Positions 7,089-15,122 are shown, counted from the stretch's first letter. The stretch is DNA of 23,169 nucleotides from Clostridium_AM sp964554365 (GCA_964554365.1 CAZKOJ010000058.1:1-23169), one strand, 5' to 3'. The notes: generated by a model from the sequence alone, not told the origin. Translations and numbers: made by a program.

Positions 7089-8138
7089 TTGAAGAATATC
7101 TGTTGTGATCAAATGACACCAATAGAAAGAGGGAAAGCTTTAGAACAGGGTAGAAAGGTTGATAGACTTCCATGTACACCAATGATAACCGACCACGCTT
7201 CAAGGTTAATTGGAATACAAGTATCTGATTATCTCTTTTCTTCAAAATATATGGCAAAAGCTCATTTGAAAGCATATGAGATTTATGGACATGATAGTAT
7301 TGGTTTAAGTCCGGATATTGCAGCCATGCCCGAAGCATTAGGTTGTAAGCTGAAATATTTTAAGGATGATAGGCCGCAACTTTTAAAATCAGTAATAAGA
7401 GAGTATGAGGACATAAACAAATTATTTATTATTAATCCTGCTAAACATGGACGATTACATATATATTTAGATGCACTGGATATAATAAGGGAAGAAATTG
7501 GACAAAAGGTTAGAGTAGGAACAGGAATTGGAGGACCATTTACAACAGCTGGATTATTAAGAGGAACTTCAACATTCATTAGGGATGTAAAAAAGAATCC
7601 AGAATTTGTACATAAGTTACTTAGTATTGTGACTTTAAATATTAAGGAATATATTCAATTTGCTTATATTAGGGGTTATACCTGCAGCCTAGGTGAACCG
7701 CTTGCATCAAATAGTATTATTGGTCCAAAATGCTTTAGAGAATTTGTAAAACCATATCTAATTGAAATCGTGGATTTTTATAAAAATTTATATGGCAAAG
7801 GTCCATCCCTTCATATTTGCGGGAAAACAGATTTAATATGGCAAGATATTGCAGATGCTGGTGTCCGAAGATTTAGTGTTGATAATGAAATGGATTTGGA
7901 GAAACTTAAGAATGCTGTAGGTCACAAATTATCACTTTCAGGTAATGTATCACCTGTTGATGTTTTACTGTATGGCACAAGAAAAATGGTGATTAATTCA
8001 TCTCTTAATTGTTTTGAAAAAGCGTGGGATAATCCAAGAGGATTTTCTTTAAGTTCAGGTTGCACAATAGCACTTAATACTCCTCCTGAAAACATTAAAG
8101 CTATGATGGAAGCTGCAAGAATTTTTAATTCAAAATAA
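7089..8138 (+). CDS. Uroporphyrinogen decarboxylase-domain protein, MtaA/cobalamin methyltransferase-like
   Basis: The protein (349 residues from the TTG start) has the URO-D TIM-barrel fold in the branch used by methylcobamide:thiol methyltransferases. The zinc motif His-X-Cys...Cys of MtaA/MtbA is present: LHICG gives His242 and Cys244, and SSGCTIALNTPPENI gives Cys325. GTGIGGPFTTAGLLRG near residue 148 and LSLSGNVSPVDVL near 285 also match that branch. True HemE heme enzymes lack the zinc motif, so a heme role is unlikely. The usual partner, a small corrinoid protein (MtaC/MtbC type), is not encoded here. The frame opens at GTG 7080, but TTG 7089 is favoured because GAGGTGA lies 5 bases before it, while 7080 has no site. 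It could transfer or remove a methyl or similar group on the imported compound; this is inference. Confidence 0.82.
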   Translation: MKNICCDQMTPIERGKALEQGRKVDRLPCTPMITDHASRLIGIQVSDYLFSSKYMAKAHLKAYEIYGHDSIGLSPDIAAMPEALGCKLKYFKDDRPQLLKSVIREYEDINKLFIINPAKHGRLHIYLDALDIIREEIGQKVRVGTGIGGPFTTAGLLRGTSTFIRDVKKNPEFVHKLLSIVTLNIKEYIQFAYIRGYTCSLGEPLASNSIIGPKCFREFVKPYLIEIVDFYKNLYGKGPSLHICGKTDLIWQDIADAGVRRFSVDNEMDLEKLKNAVGHKLSLSGNVSPVDVLLYGTRKMVINSSLNCFEKAWDNPRGFSLSSGCTIALNTPPENIKAMMEAARIFNSK

Positions 8139-8173
8139 TTTAAATTTCAGTTACTAATAGGGGGTATAGAAAT

Positions 8174-9109
8174 ATGGATAGTAAAGTATTGGGACTTGGA
8201 ACAGCTGCAATGGATATAGTTTTACAATGCAATGATTTGCCCAAAAATGATGGGTTTTCATTTATCAATAATGAACAGGTACTGCCTGGAGGCAGTTGCG
8301 CTAATGTTTTGGTAGCTTTGTCAAAGCTAAGCGTTGAAACTTCACTGCTGGCTAAAATAGGAGATGACTTTTACAGTAATAATTTTATGTCGGATCTTCA
8401 AAAAAATTTAATTTGTACTGACAATATATTTATTGATAAAGGCGGTTCAATATTACATACGTATATAACAGTTGGAAATAACGGAGAACGATGCATATTT
8501 GCAAACCTAGGCAGGAGCTTATTGTCCCTTACAGAAGAAGAAGTGAGCGTAGATATGTTAGAAGGGGTATCTGTGTTTTATACGGATATGTTTCCCGGCA
8601 AACCGGCATTAAAACTTGCAAAACTTTGCAAAAGCAATAATATAAAGGTAGTTTTTGACCTTGAATGTAATTTAAGTTTTATGAATTTATGCGGTGTAAC
8701 AAAATATGAAATTGAAGAAATGATATCACTCTGTGACATATTTTGTGGCTGTTCAGAAGGGATGTTTGAACTTTCAGGAGTAAACGAGTATAGGAAAGCC
8801 GCAGAAATAATTTTTGATAGATATAAGCCAAATTTAGGTACCATTGCAACTTGTGGGGACAAAGGAGCAATATGGATTGATAAGACTGGAATCATAAGTG
8901 CAGATGCTTTTAAAGTAAAATCATTAGATTCAACAGGAGCTGGAGATACTTTTATAGCAGGCATAATTTATTCATTCCTGATAGAAAAGTATAGTAAAGA
9001 GAAGGCACTGGAATTTGCATGTGCTTATGCTGCAATTAAATGCACACAATTAGGTGGAAGAGTGCAGGCAAGTTTACCAGACGTATTAAATTTTATTAAA
9101 AATAAATAA
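8174..9109 (+). CDS. PfkB-family carbohydrate (or nucleoside) kinase
   Basis: The 311-residue kinase shows both family signatures. Near the N-terminus, LPGGSCANVLVALSKL (37-52) takes the place of the usual GG..aN.A motif. Near the C-terminus, DSTGAGDTFIAGII (252-265) forms the anion hole, with Asp258 the expected catalytic base. It should phosphorylate a sugar or nucleoside hydroxyl with ATP. Ribokinase, fructokinase, ketogluconate kinase and nucleoside kinase branches cannot be told apart by eye. It is unusually rich in cysteine for the family. AGGGGGT precedes the ATG. Position between an MtaA-like protein and the binding lipoprotein, in an operon with a ribose-type transporter, suggests it traps the imported ligand as a phosphate ester. 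Confidence 0.88.
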   Translation: MDSKVLGLGTAAMDIVLQCNDLPKNDGFSFINNEQVLPGGSCANVLVALSKLSVETSLLAKIGDDFYSNNFMSDLQKNLICTDNIFIDKGGSILHTYITVGNNGERCIFANLGRSLLSLTEEEVSVDMLEGVSVFYTDMFPGKPALKLAKLCKSNNIKVVFDLECNLSFMNLCGVTKYEIEEMISLCDIFCGCSEGMFELSGVNEYRKAAEIIFDRYKPNLGTIATCGDKGAIWIDKTGIISADAFKVKSLDSTGAGDTFIAGIIYSFLIEKYSKEKALEFACAYAAIKCTQLGGRVQASLPDVLNFIKNK

Positions 9110-9132
9110 TCACTTACGAGGGGGATAAAAAA

Positions 9133-10194
9133 ATGAAATCAAAGAATTTTTTAGCTATTACTTTGGCAGCTATATTTGTCATAGGTTTGGCAGGCTGTAG
9201 TGATAAGGTTCAAACAACAACCCAAACAACGACTCAAACAACAAACAAAAATGCAGCATTCACTTCTACTGAAAAAAAATTAATGGATTCACTTGCACCA
9301 CTTCCTAAGGCAAGCAAAGCCTATAAGATAGCTGCTGTTGAAATCACTTTAGCTAATCCATTTTGGGTATCTATGAAACAAGGTTATGCTGATGCAGCTA
9401 AAGAATATGGGGTTACTTGTGACGTATTTGCAGCTTCAAAGGAAGATGATGTTAATGGACAACTAGATCTTTTAAAAACTGCTATAGGCAAGGATTATGA
9501 TGCAGTATCAATTTCTTCTATTACTCCGTATAATCTTATTCCTGGGGTTGCAGAGGCAACAAAAAAGAAAATGCCTGTAATAGCTGTTGGTACTTCAGTA
9601 GATGCTGCTAAAGCAAAAGAGGCAAATGCTAAAGTTAATGCATTTATAACTTCAAGCTTTGAGGATCAAGGAAAAATTGGTGCTGAATTTATTATTGGCA
9701 AGATAAAAAGTGGTAAGGTTGCAATAATAACTGGTTTATCTGGAGCAGCACAAAGTGAAGCGAGAAAAACTGGTGCACAAAAGGCATTTGAAGCAAACAA
9801 GGACATAAAATTAGTATCAGTTCAAGCAGGAGACTGGGATAGAAAAAAAGCTTATGATTTAGCTACAAATTTAATACAGGCTAATCCTGATTTAAAAGGA
9901 ATTTTCTGTGCAAATGATGATATGGCACTTGGAGTAGTAGATGCACTAAAAGCAGCTAATAAAAAATCCCAGGTAACAGTCACTGGAATTGATTCAATTG
10001 ATGAAGCAAAAAAATCCATTGCTAACAATGAATTGGATGCTACTGTAGCAATGTCTCCATATCTCTTTGGAAAAGGCGGCTTAATTTTAGCACTTAAAGT
10101 ATTGGAAGGTCAGGAGGTTAAGAGCGATATATATTGGACACCACTTGGTCTTGTTACAAAAGAAAACGTAGCAACATACGATGGATGGAAATAA
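9133..10194 (+). CDS. Sugar-binding lipoprotein of the ABC transporter (periplasmic-binding-protein type, RbsB-like)
   Basis: The 353-residue protein begins with a lipoprotein signal ending in GLAGC; Cys22 would be lipidated and anchored to the outer face of the membrane. A flexible threonine-rich linker made of repeated TTTQ/TTQ units (about 28-37) follows. The body is a type I binding protein: KIAAVEITLANPFWVSMKQGY near 70, DAVSISSITPYNLIPGV near 122, ITGLSGAAQSEARKTG near 198, and GIFCANDDMALGVVDAL near 255, which is the LacI/RbsB hinge-side motif. It captures the ligand for the permease. AGGGGGAT precedes the ATG. It is the last of the five rightward genes; a placement after the enzymes rather than first is less common for this transporter class. 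A perfect-stem terminator follows. Confidence 0.92.
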   Translation: MKSKNFLAITLAAIFVIGLAGCSDKVQTTTQTTTQTTNKNAAFTSTEKKLMDSLAPLPKASKAYKIAAVEITLANPFWVSMKQGYADAAKEYGVTCDVFAASKEDDVNGQLDLLKTAIGKDYDAVSISSITPYNLIPGVAEATKKKMPVIAVGTSVDAAKAKEANAKVNAFITSSFEDQGKIGAEFIIGKIKSGKVAIITGLSGAAQSEARKTGAQKAFEANKDIKLVSVQAGDWDRKKAYDLATNLIQANPDLKGIFCANDDMALGVVDALKAANKKSQVTVTGIDSIDEAKKSIANNELDATVAMSPYLFGKGGLILALKVLEGQEVKSDIYWTPLGLVTKENVATYDGWK

Positions 10195-10310
10195 CTACAA
10201 AATTAGATTCAATAGTGGATATATTATTATGCAAATTAGCAATAAAGCTTTTTGTAATTGTATTATTGAATAATAAATTTATGATTGCTTCAAACCTATT
10301 CATTTAGATA

Positions 10311-10350
10311 AAAAAATCCAGCTGCAATATCCACAGCTGGATTTACTTTA
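10311..10350 (+). terminator. Terminator of the sugar-transport operon
   Basis: AAATCCAGCTG (10314-10324) pairs perfectly with CAGCTGGATTT (10334-10344) across a 9-base loop, then ACTTTATTTATTTT. The A-run on its left could serve leftward transcripts too. The rest of the 376-bp gap up to 10570 holds no gene I can support. Confidence 0.8.
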
Positions 10351-10570
10351 TTTATTTTAATCTTTTTTGTTATTTACTACTTCATGACTCTTTCTCAAGG
10401 CTTCTAAGCCTGCCAAATATTCTTTTGATACCTTATCTGCGTTTGTTAGCTTTTAATTTTGTTATGACATATATTAAATGGCAATACAGTTATGTGGAAA
10501 AATGGTATAATCTCCATATAAGTTAAATCTAAAATATAGAATAAAATATTATATTTAGGAGATGGTGGAG

Positions 10571-11800
10571 ATGAGAAACTTAACAGAAATTAAATATATT
10601 ATAAATGAAAATGCGAGAAAAATAGATAGTAATAAAACATCCATAGAATTTATTAACAGAGAAGCGATTGAAAGGGTTAGAAATTTTCATAAAAGTTTTC
10701 CAGAATATAAAGTAACTCCACTTCAAAGCTTGAATGAATTGTCTAAAAAACTAGAGGTCAGTAATATATGGGTAAAGGATGAATCCTATAGATTTGGACT
10801 AAATGCCTTTAAAGTATTGGGTGGTTCTTATGCTGTTGGTAAATATCTAGCAGAAAAATTAAACATGGATATTTCAGAACTTTCCTTTGAAAAACTAAGA
10901 TCTAAAGAAATAAAAGAAAAACTTGGAGATATTACCTTTGTGACAGCAACTGATGGGAATCATGGAAGAGGAATTGCTTGGGCTGCAAGACAGCTAGGAC
11001 AAAAATCAGTAGTGTTTATGCCAAAAGGATCTTCAAAAATAAGATTAAATAATATAAGAAATGAGGGAGCAGAGGCATCTATAACAGATTTAAATTATGA
11101 TGATGCTGTTAGATTAGCTAATAAATATGCAGAAGAACATAATGGAGTAATAATACAAGATAGTGCTTGGGAGGGTTATGAGGATATTCCAACTTGGATT
11201 ATGCAAGGATATGCTACCCTGATTGATGAAGCTATAGAACAGATAAACGCTGAAGGAAATGATAGTCCTACTCATATATTTCTTCAAGCAGGGGTTGGTT
11301 CTTTTGCTGGAAGTGTACAAGGATATTTAGCAGCTGTATTTGGTAAGAATAGACCAATAACTGCTATAGTTGAGCCAAATGAAGCTGCATGTATATATAA
11401 ATCTGTTAAAGAAAATGATGGAAAACCTCATGCGGTAACAGGTTATATGCCAACTATTATGGCAGGACTTGCTTGTGGAGAGCCTAGTACTGTTGCCTGG
11501 GGGATTTTAAGAGATTATACGGATATGTATATATCTTGTCCTGATTATGTAACAGCAAGAGGAATGAGAATACTTGGGAATCCATTAATGGGTGATCCTC
11601 AAGTTATATCTGGAGAATCTGGTGCAGTGGGTCTGGGAATTCTAAGCTTAATTTTAGAAGAAAATAATTTAAAAGAAATAGCTGGAAAATTAAATATAAA
11701 TAAAGATTCAAAAATACTTGTTATAAGTACAGAAGGGGATACAGATCCGGTTAGTTACAGGGAAATAGTGTGGGATGGAGTGCATGCAAGCCGTATCTGA
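10571..11800 (+). CDS. dpaL: Diaminopropionate ammonia-lyase (PLP-dependent)
   Basis: This PLP enzyme of fold type II converts 2,3-diaminopropionate to pyruvate and two ammonia. The family is recognised from WVKDESYRFGLNAFKVLGG, in which the lysine (Lys81 from this start) should form the Schiff base. TATDGNHGRGIAWAAR, QDSAWEGYEDIPTWIMQGY and the phosphate-binding loop AGVGSFAG follow, then SGESGAVGLG near residue 360. Length (about 410) is that of YgeX/DpaL, longer than threonine dehydratase or serine deaminase. The frame opens at ATG 10562, but that codon abuts its own TAGGAG. ATG 10571 stands nine bases after AGGAG and is preferred, giving 409 residues. It appears to be a single-gene unit with its own terminator. 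In amino-acid-fermenting clostridia it would feed pyruvate and ammonia into energy metabolism. Confidence 0.92.
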   Translation: MRNLTEIKYIINENARKIDSNKTSIEFINREAIERVRNFHKSFPEYKVTPLQSLNELSKKLEVSNIWVKDESYRFGLNAFKVLGGSYAVGKYLAEKLNMDISELSFEKLRSKEIKEKLGDITFVTATDGNHGRGIAWAARQLGQKSVVFMPKGSSKIRLNNIRNEGAEASITDLNYDDAVRLANKYAEEHNGVIIQDSAWEGYEDIPTWIMQGYATLIDEAIEQINAEGNDSPTHIFLQAGVGSFAGSVQGYLAAVFGKNRPITAIVEPNEAACIYKSVKENDGKPHAVTGYMPTIMAGLACGEPSTVAWGILRDYTDMYISCPDYVTARGMRILGNPLMGDPQVISGESGAVGLGILSLILEENNLKEIAGKLNINKDSKILVISTEGDTDPVSYREIVWDGVHASRI

Positions 11801-11810
11801 TTCAAGCTAT

Positions 11811-11860
11811 AAATAACCGCACACCTAAATACAATCGGTGTGCGGCTATTTAAATTTTTC
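11811..11860 (+). terminator. Terminator after diaminopropionate ammonia-lyase
   Basis: CCGCACACC pairs perfectly with GGTGTGCGG, extended by flanking AATA/TATT, then TTAAATTTTT. It sits between convergent genes and may serve both. Confidence 0.8.
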
Positions 11861-11873
11861 TGAAAACTTTTAA

Positions 11874-12509
11874 TCAAACTTTTTTATTTTCCCCACCGTA
11901 TTTTATTAAAATACTCCTAATTTTTCCATTTTCGCAAAAATCCAAGGGAGTAAATCCAGAAGAATTTGTTGAGTTTATGTCAAAGCCTAGATTTATTAGA
12001 GCTCTTAAAAATTCTTCAAAATGTTCATCTAAGCAGTTGATATAATCATCATGAAGAAGTGTATTTTTATATTTATCCTTTATATTTATATCAGCTCCAT
12101 ATTTTACGAGAAGATTCAGAAGTTCCACAGAATAACTAAAGCTGCAGTAAAACACAGGAGTCTTACCGGAGCTATTGACTGCATTAACTTCAGCTCCTTT
12201 TTCTAATATCATAGTTATTATATCTATCTGAGGCTTTGCCCTTGCACAAAGTCTATGAAGAGGAGTTTCTAAGAGTTTGCTATGATGACTGTTAATGTCA
12301 GCACCGCTATTTATTAAAAACTCAATTGTTTTAAAATAGTTATTCTGACAATTATCAATAGCATATTGAAGTATGTTTTCAAGTTCAGGGTTGGAATTTA
12401 AATCTTTAGCTCCATTAAAATAATCCTTAATTTCATTTAAGTTGCCTTCTTCAATAGATTCATAAATTGATTTAGGTTTTGAAGAGAAAATGTTACTGAA
12501 TATTCCCAT
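11874..12509 (-). CDS. Ankyrin-repeat protein
   Basis: The 211-residue protein is made almost wholly of ankyrin repeats, a protein-binding scaffold. Clear repeat ends are FLINSGADIN (64-73), ILEKGAEVNAVNSSGKTPV (101-119), LVKYGADINIKDKYKNTLLH (134-153) and LINLGFDINSTNSSGFTPLD (171-190). Together with TPLHRLCARA (82-91) they give about five repeats, ending LIKYGG. There is no signal peptide or membrane segment, so it should be cytoplasmic. A GGAGG eight bases upstream fixes the ATG. It lies between a convergent ammonia-lyase and a lipoprotein on its own strand, 90 bp upstream. Nothing in sequence or context names a partner. Confidence 0.85.
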   Translation of the reverse strand: MGIFSNIFSSKPKSIYESIEEGNLNEIKDYFNGAKDLNSNPELENILQYAIDNCQNNYFKTIEFLINSGADINSHHSKLLETPLHRLCARAKPQIDIITMILEKGAEVNAVNSSGKTPVFYCSFSYSVELLNLLVKYGADINIKDKYKNTLLHDDYINCLDEHFEEFLRALINLGFDINSTNSSGFTPLDFCENGKIRSILIKYGGENKKV

Positions 12510-12599
12510 ATTAGTTACCTCCAGCTAATTAAATATTTTCTCGTTTTATAGCCTTTATAATGATATTTTAACATACCAAGAGTAAAATGGAAGTTAATT

Positions 12600-13148
12600 T
12601 TATTCTGAAAGTGATTCGCTCCTTCCTTGTGCTTTTAACCATTCTTTAGCTTTTAATTTTACCTGCTCATCTAACCCTAAGTCATGACTTGAATCACTCA
12701 TAGATTCCTTTGCATATTTACGTGGAAACATTTTTTTTATAGATGGTCCACATTCAGATCCATCCTTAGGTTGTTCAAATTTAACAACATTAAATTTATC
12801 CTTATCTCTCCTTAACACAATGAGTGCTGGATTTGATCCACCACATGGCGATCCGAATTTTCCATTAGCAAATGAATATCCTTCAAATAAGGTATAAATA
12901 TAAACATTTAGTAGTCCATCATTCTCTTCAATTGCATATACTTTATGTGCTTCAAAGACTTTAGCAGCGTTAGTAAGTATACTAGAATAATGATCACTGA
13001 TATAATTTGATATTACTTCATTCATCTCCGGTGTAGCTGCAATTTCAATATTTTTATTATTAGTTACTTTTAAACTGTTACACCCAACGCTAAGGATAAG
13101 TATTAAAGAAAAAACTATTAAAATAAGGTTATTAAAATATTTTTTCAA
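12600..13148 (-). CDS. Putative secreted lipoprotein, function unknown
   Basis: The 182-residue protein starts with a lysine pair and a hydrophobic run ending LILSVGC, a lipobox that would place lipid on Cys23. The rest is soluble, with a VYAIEENDGLLNVYIYTLFEGY strand-rich part in the middle, a SPCGGSNPALIVLRRDKDKF stretch near 100, and a basic, charged tail with LKAKEWLKAQGR. Two further cysteines (in SPCGG and SECGP) might form a disulfide outside the cell. I do not recognise a named family. The start is TTG 13148, with AGGAGATGAG upstream at slightly long spacing; a nearby ATG leads at once to a stop. The ankyrin gene follows in the same direction and might be co-transcribed. Confidence 0.75.
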   Translation of the reverse strand: MKKYFNNLILIVFSLILILSVGCNSLKVTNNKNIEIAATPEMNEVISNYISDHYSSILTNAAKVFEAHKVYAIEENDGLLNVYIYTLFEGYSFANGKFGSPCGGSNPALIVLRRDKDKFNVVKFEQPKDGSECGPSIKKMFPRKYAKESMSDSSHDLGLDEQVKLKAKEWLKAQGRSESLSE

Positions 13149-13320
13149 TTTTATCTCATCTCCTGATTCTATATATAATCAAATTATACTTTTTTATCTT
13201 TTATATAAATATAGTAACATGTAAAAAAAGTTATAGCAAAGCTACTTCAGGTTTTTAGGGAGTTTCAAGAATAGCTCATTCATATGAATTATTTTTAGTA
13301 ATATTAAAAGTAGCCCTAGG

Positions 13321-13561
13321 TGGTAAGATAGTTGTCGTAGGAGGAAAAAGATGATATTCTAGAATAAAGATAACAATAAGGAGAGAGTAACCTATGGCAA
13401 GAGATAATAAGAATAATAAAAGATATACTAAAGAAGAAAAGGAATCCTTGGTGCAAAGAATGTTACCAGCTGAAAATATTTCTACAAGCCTACTTTCAAT
13501 AAATATAAAAAGAGGTTATCGCACAAGAATTTTTAAAATCTATACGACAACTCTCTTGACA
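13321..13561. mobile_element. Internally deleted insertion-sequence remnant (about 240 bp) with terminal inverted repeats
   Basis: TGGTAAGATAGTTGTCGTAGG (one 21-base end, 13321-13341) and the reverse complement of 13541-13561, which begins TGTCAAGAGAGTTGTCGTA, agree at 16 of 21 positions, including ten in a row (AGTTGTCGTA). Between them lies only the start of a transposase gene. This is the size and form of a MITE-like or collapsed IS. No target duplication is visible on the flanks, so it is probably old. One caution: the left end can also be read as a short peptide frame (LGGKIVVVGGK), so the left boundary is less sure than the right. Confidence 0.55.
13394..13496 (+). pseudogene. N-terminal fragment of an IS transposase (OrfA-like)
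   Basis: An ATG preceded by AAGGAGAGAG opens a frame whose first 34 residues include RYTKEEKESLVQRMLP and then AENIS. This resembles the opening of helix-turn-helix OrfA transposases of the IS3 type ('KRYTKEEKE..V.RMLPPEN.S...LS'). The similarity stops there: the following residues to 13639 are unlike any transposase and run through the right inverted repeat into flanking DNA. The recognition helix and the catalytic OrfB are gone, so it cannot transpose by itself. Confidence 0.6.
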
Positions 13562-13603
13562 AACACCGCATTTTCGCTCATAATCTGCATGTCTAATATT
13601 TTA

Positions 13604-14257
13604 TTACTCACTAACAATAACACCCCAAAGACCAATTAAATCTGCAGCTTGAAACATATTGATAATAGCTCCTTTCAGTTCGATAGGAGGGGTGGATACC
13701 ATTGGTGCGACAAATTCATTATTGGTAAAGTCCACTGTTGACAACATCGTTTTGAAAAAGTTGTTCTTCACAAACCTGGAATCCGTTGCTTCGAACCTTT
13801 TCAATTTCGCTTCAGTCATAGATGATTCGGTAAAGTCTATATGCTCAAATAGAACGTCTGTCATTTTTGTTTTATCAAAATAAGAATACTGAAGTTTTGA
13901 TTGCTCTAAAGAGATATGCTTTAAAACCGTATCGCTCATATCTACGCCGATACATTTACAGGAAGCAAACTGGCATCGTTCAAAATATGCACCTGTAAAT
14001 TTGCTATTTGATAAGTCGCAAGATTGAAATATAACATCAACAAAGCTCGCATTTTCAAAACTACAATTATGAAAGGTGCAATTTTCAAAAATGCCTTTCT
14101 GGATTTCAATTTTATGAAATTCTGCACCTTCGATTAGTGCTTCACAGCTTTTTATTTCAGAGATTGGCATCTCCTCCAATAGAAAATCCTGCGCATATGA
14201 AGAGAAATCATCTATCAGTATGAGCTTTTTTGATAATTGAGGGCTGATAATATTCAT
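13604..14257 (-). CDS. Pentapeptide-repeat protein, Qnr-like
   Basis: The 217-residue protein is a pentapeptide-repeat right-handed beta-helix. Successive five-residue units with central F/L/M (FENCTFHNCSFENASF, LSNSKFTGAYF, then MTDVLFEHIDF and later ones) run from about residue 50 to 165. The end, ELKGAIINMFQAADLIGLWGVIV, resembles the dimerising C-terminus of Qnr proteins, and the length equals theirs (about 217). Qnr proteins mimic DNA and shield gyrase and topoisomerase IV from quinolones; whether this homologue does so cannot be seen. Its ATG overlaps the nitroreductase stop as ATGA, so the two are translationally coupled. G+C looks somewhat higher than in neighbouring genes, and an IS remnant lies just 3', both in keeping with transfer. 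Confidence 0.78.
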   Translation of the reverse strand: MNIISPQLSKKLILIDDFSSYAQDFLLEEMPISEIKSCEALIEGAEFHKIEIQKGIFENCTFHNCSFENASFVDVIFQSCDLSNSKFTGAYFERCQFASCKCIGVDMSDTVLKHISLEQSKLQYSYFDKTKMTDVLFEHIDFTESSMTEAKLKRFEATDSRFVKNNFFKTMLSTVDFTNNEFVAPMVSTPPIELKGAIINMFQAADLIGLWGVIVSE

Positions 14258-14817
14258 ATTTTCCTATTTCCTTCTAATCCAATAACTTGGCTATATTCGT
14301 TATAGTTCTCGTACATTATAGTATCAGTAAGCGGTTTTCGTTCAGTAATATGGCGGTCAGCACTCAAAAAATCTTTATCCGGATAGCCTAAGATAAGTAA
14401 TGCAGTGGGTTCAATGTATTCGGGCACGTTAAATTCTTTTCTGATAATCTTAGGGTCAAACAGCCCAACCATTACACTTCCAATATTCAATTCCCTTGCT
14501 GCCAGCATCATGTGGTCACAAATAATACCAATATCTAAATCACCCGAACACTTTTCGTCAAATGGTCTTATCAAAGCATTTCTTTTATCTTGGCATACAA
14601 TGAGAACACATTGAGAGCCGAAAGTTCGGTATGCTTTTTGAATTTTAAGGATATTATCTGGTTGTTGGACAACGATGATCCGCTGCGGTTGCTTATTGCA
14701 AGCGGTTGGCGCCACACGTCCGGCAGATAAAATTCGGTCAAGATCATCTTTATCTATTTGTTTATCTGTAAATCCTCGTGTAGTACATCGTTGTTTTGCT
14801 AATTCTAAAAAATCCAT
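14254..14817 (-). CDS. Nitroreductase-family FMN oxidoreductase
   Basis: The 187-residue enzyme is a small, probably dimeric, FMN-binding nitroreductase. The family opening FLELAKQRCTTRGF gives the Arg-x-x-Arg type phosphate contact. ILSAGRVAPTACNKQPQRIIV near 29-49 is the FMN-site segment 'A..APSa.N.QPw'. DIGIICDHMMLAARELNIGS near 96-115 is the core helix, and ALLILGYPD follows near 144. It would reduce nitro groups, quinones or flavin-like acceptors with NAD(P)H. AGGAGG eight bases upstream fixes the ATG. It leads a two-gene operon with the Qnr-like protein and is divergent from the TetR gene, with a leader of about 210 bases whose function, if any, I could not recognise. Confidence 0.88.
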   Translation of the reverse strand: MDFLELAKQRCTTRGFTDKQIDKDDLDRILSAGRVAPTACNKQPQRIIVVQQPDNILKIQKAYRTFGSQCVLIVCQDKRNALIRPFDEKCSGDLDIGIICDHMMLAARELNIGSVMVGLFDPKIIRKEFNVPEYIEPTALLILGYPDKDFLSADRHITERKPLTDTIMYENYNEYSQVIGLEGNRKI

Positions 14818-15029
14818 TTTGTAATTCCTCCTTGCGCAAAATATAAATTTTATTCAGCTAGCGGAAACTCTATTCCCAACATCTAAAAATACGCTTTTTA
14901 ATCGATTATCCATTCAAGATGGTTATATATTCCATATTTTTACCTAAATTTATCGTTTGCTATGAATAAACTGACACATAGGATACTTTTCTTGTTAAAC
15001 TGTCTATCGATAATGAGAACAATGCTTCA

Positions 15030-15077
15030 CATTCGTATAATATCATAATACATCATGGCTGTCAATGTAATGCGAAT
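15030..15077. promoter_or_regulatory. Inverted repeat bracketing the nitroreductase promoter, candidate TetR operator
   Basis: ATTCGTAT (15031-15038) and ATGCGAAT (15070-15077) are inverted copies differing at one base. One overlaps the -10 box, the other lies just upstream of the -35 box of the leftward promoter. A divergent TetR gene starts 74 bases away. The wide spacing (31 bases) would suit two half-sites or two dimers; that is inference. Confidence 0.45.
15037..15065 (-). promoter_or_regulatory. Sigma-A promoter of the nitroreductase-Qnr operon
   Basis: Read leftward, a consensus TTGACA (15060-15065) and TATTAT (15037-15042) are 17 bases apart. Transcription would start near 15030. Confidence 0.8.
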
Positions 15078-15093
15078 AAAACTTCATATTATA

Positions 15094-15122
15094 TTGACCT
15101 GTTGAAAGAGTAGAAGTATAAT
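15094..15122 (+). promoter_or_regulatory. Sigma-A promoter of the TetR gene
   Basis: TTGACC (15094-15099), a 17-base spacer and TATAAT (15117-15122) lie just ahead of the TetR start codon at 15151. Confidence 0.85.

Noticed and set aside
7089..8138. HemE, the heme-pathway uroporphyrinogen decarboxylase
   Set aside because: The zinc-binding His-X-Cys and distal Cys of the MtaA branch are present, and no heme gene lies nearby.
10357..10452. Short leftward open stretch reading LTNADKVSKEYLAGLEALRK and a few more residues before a stop
   Set aside because: It has protein-like composition but only 31 codons, no start codon, no ribosome site and a stop directly before it. It may be a gene remnant, but no family is recognisable.
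13242..13341. Short rightward frame ending LGGKIVVVGGKR, resembling a dehydrogenase NAD-binding strand
   Set aside because: Only about 30 codons, no start, bounded by stops, and it overlaps the left inverted repeat; too short to call a gene remnant.
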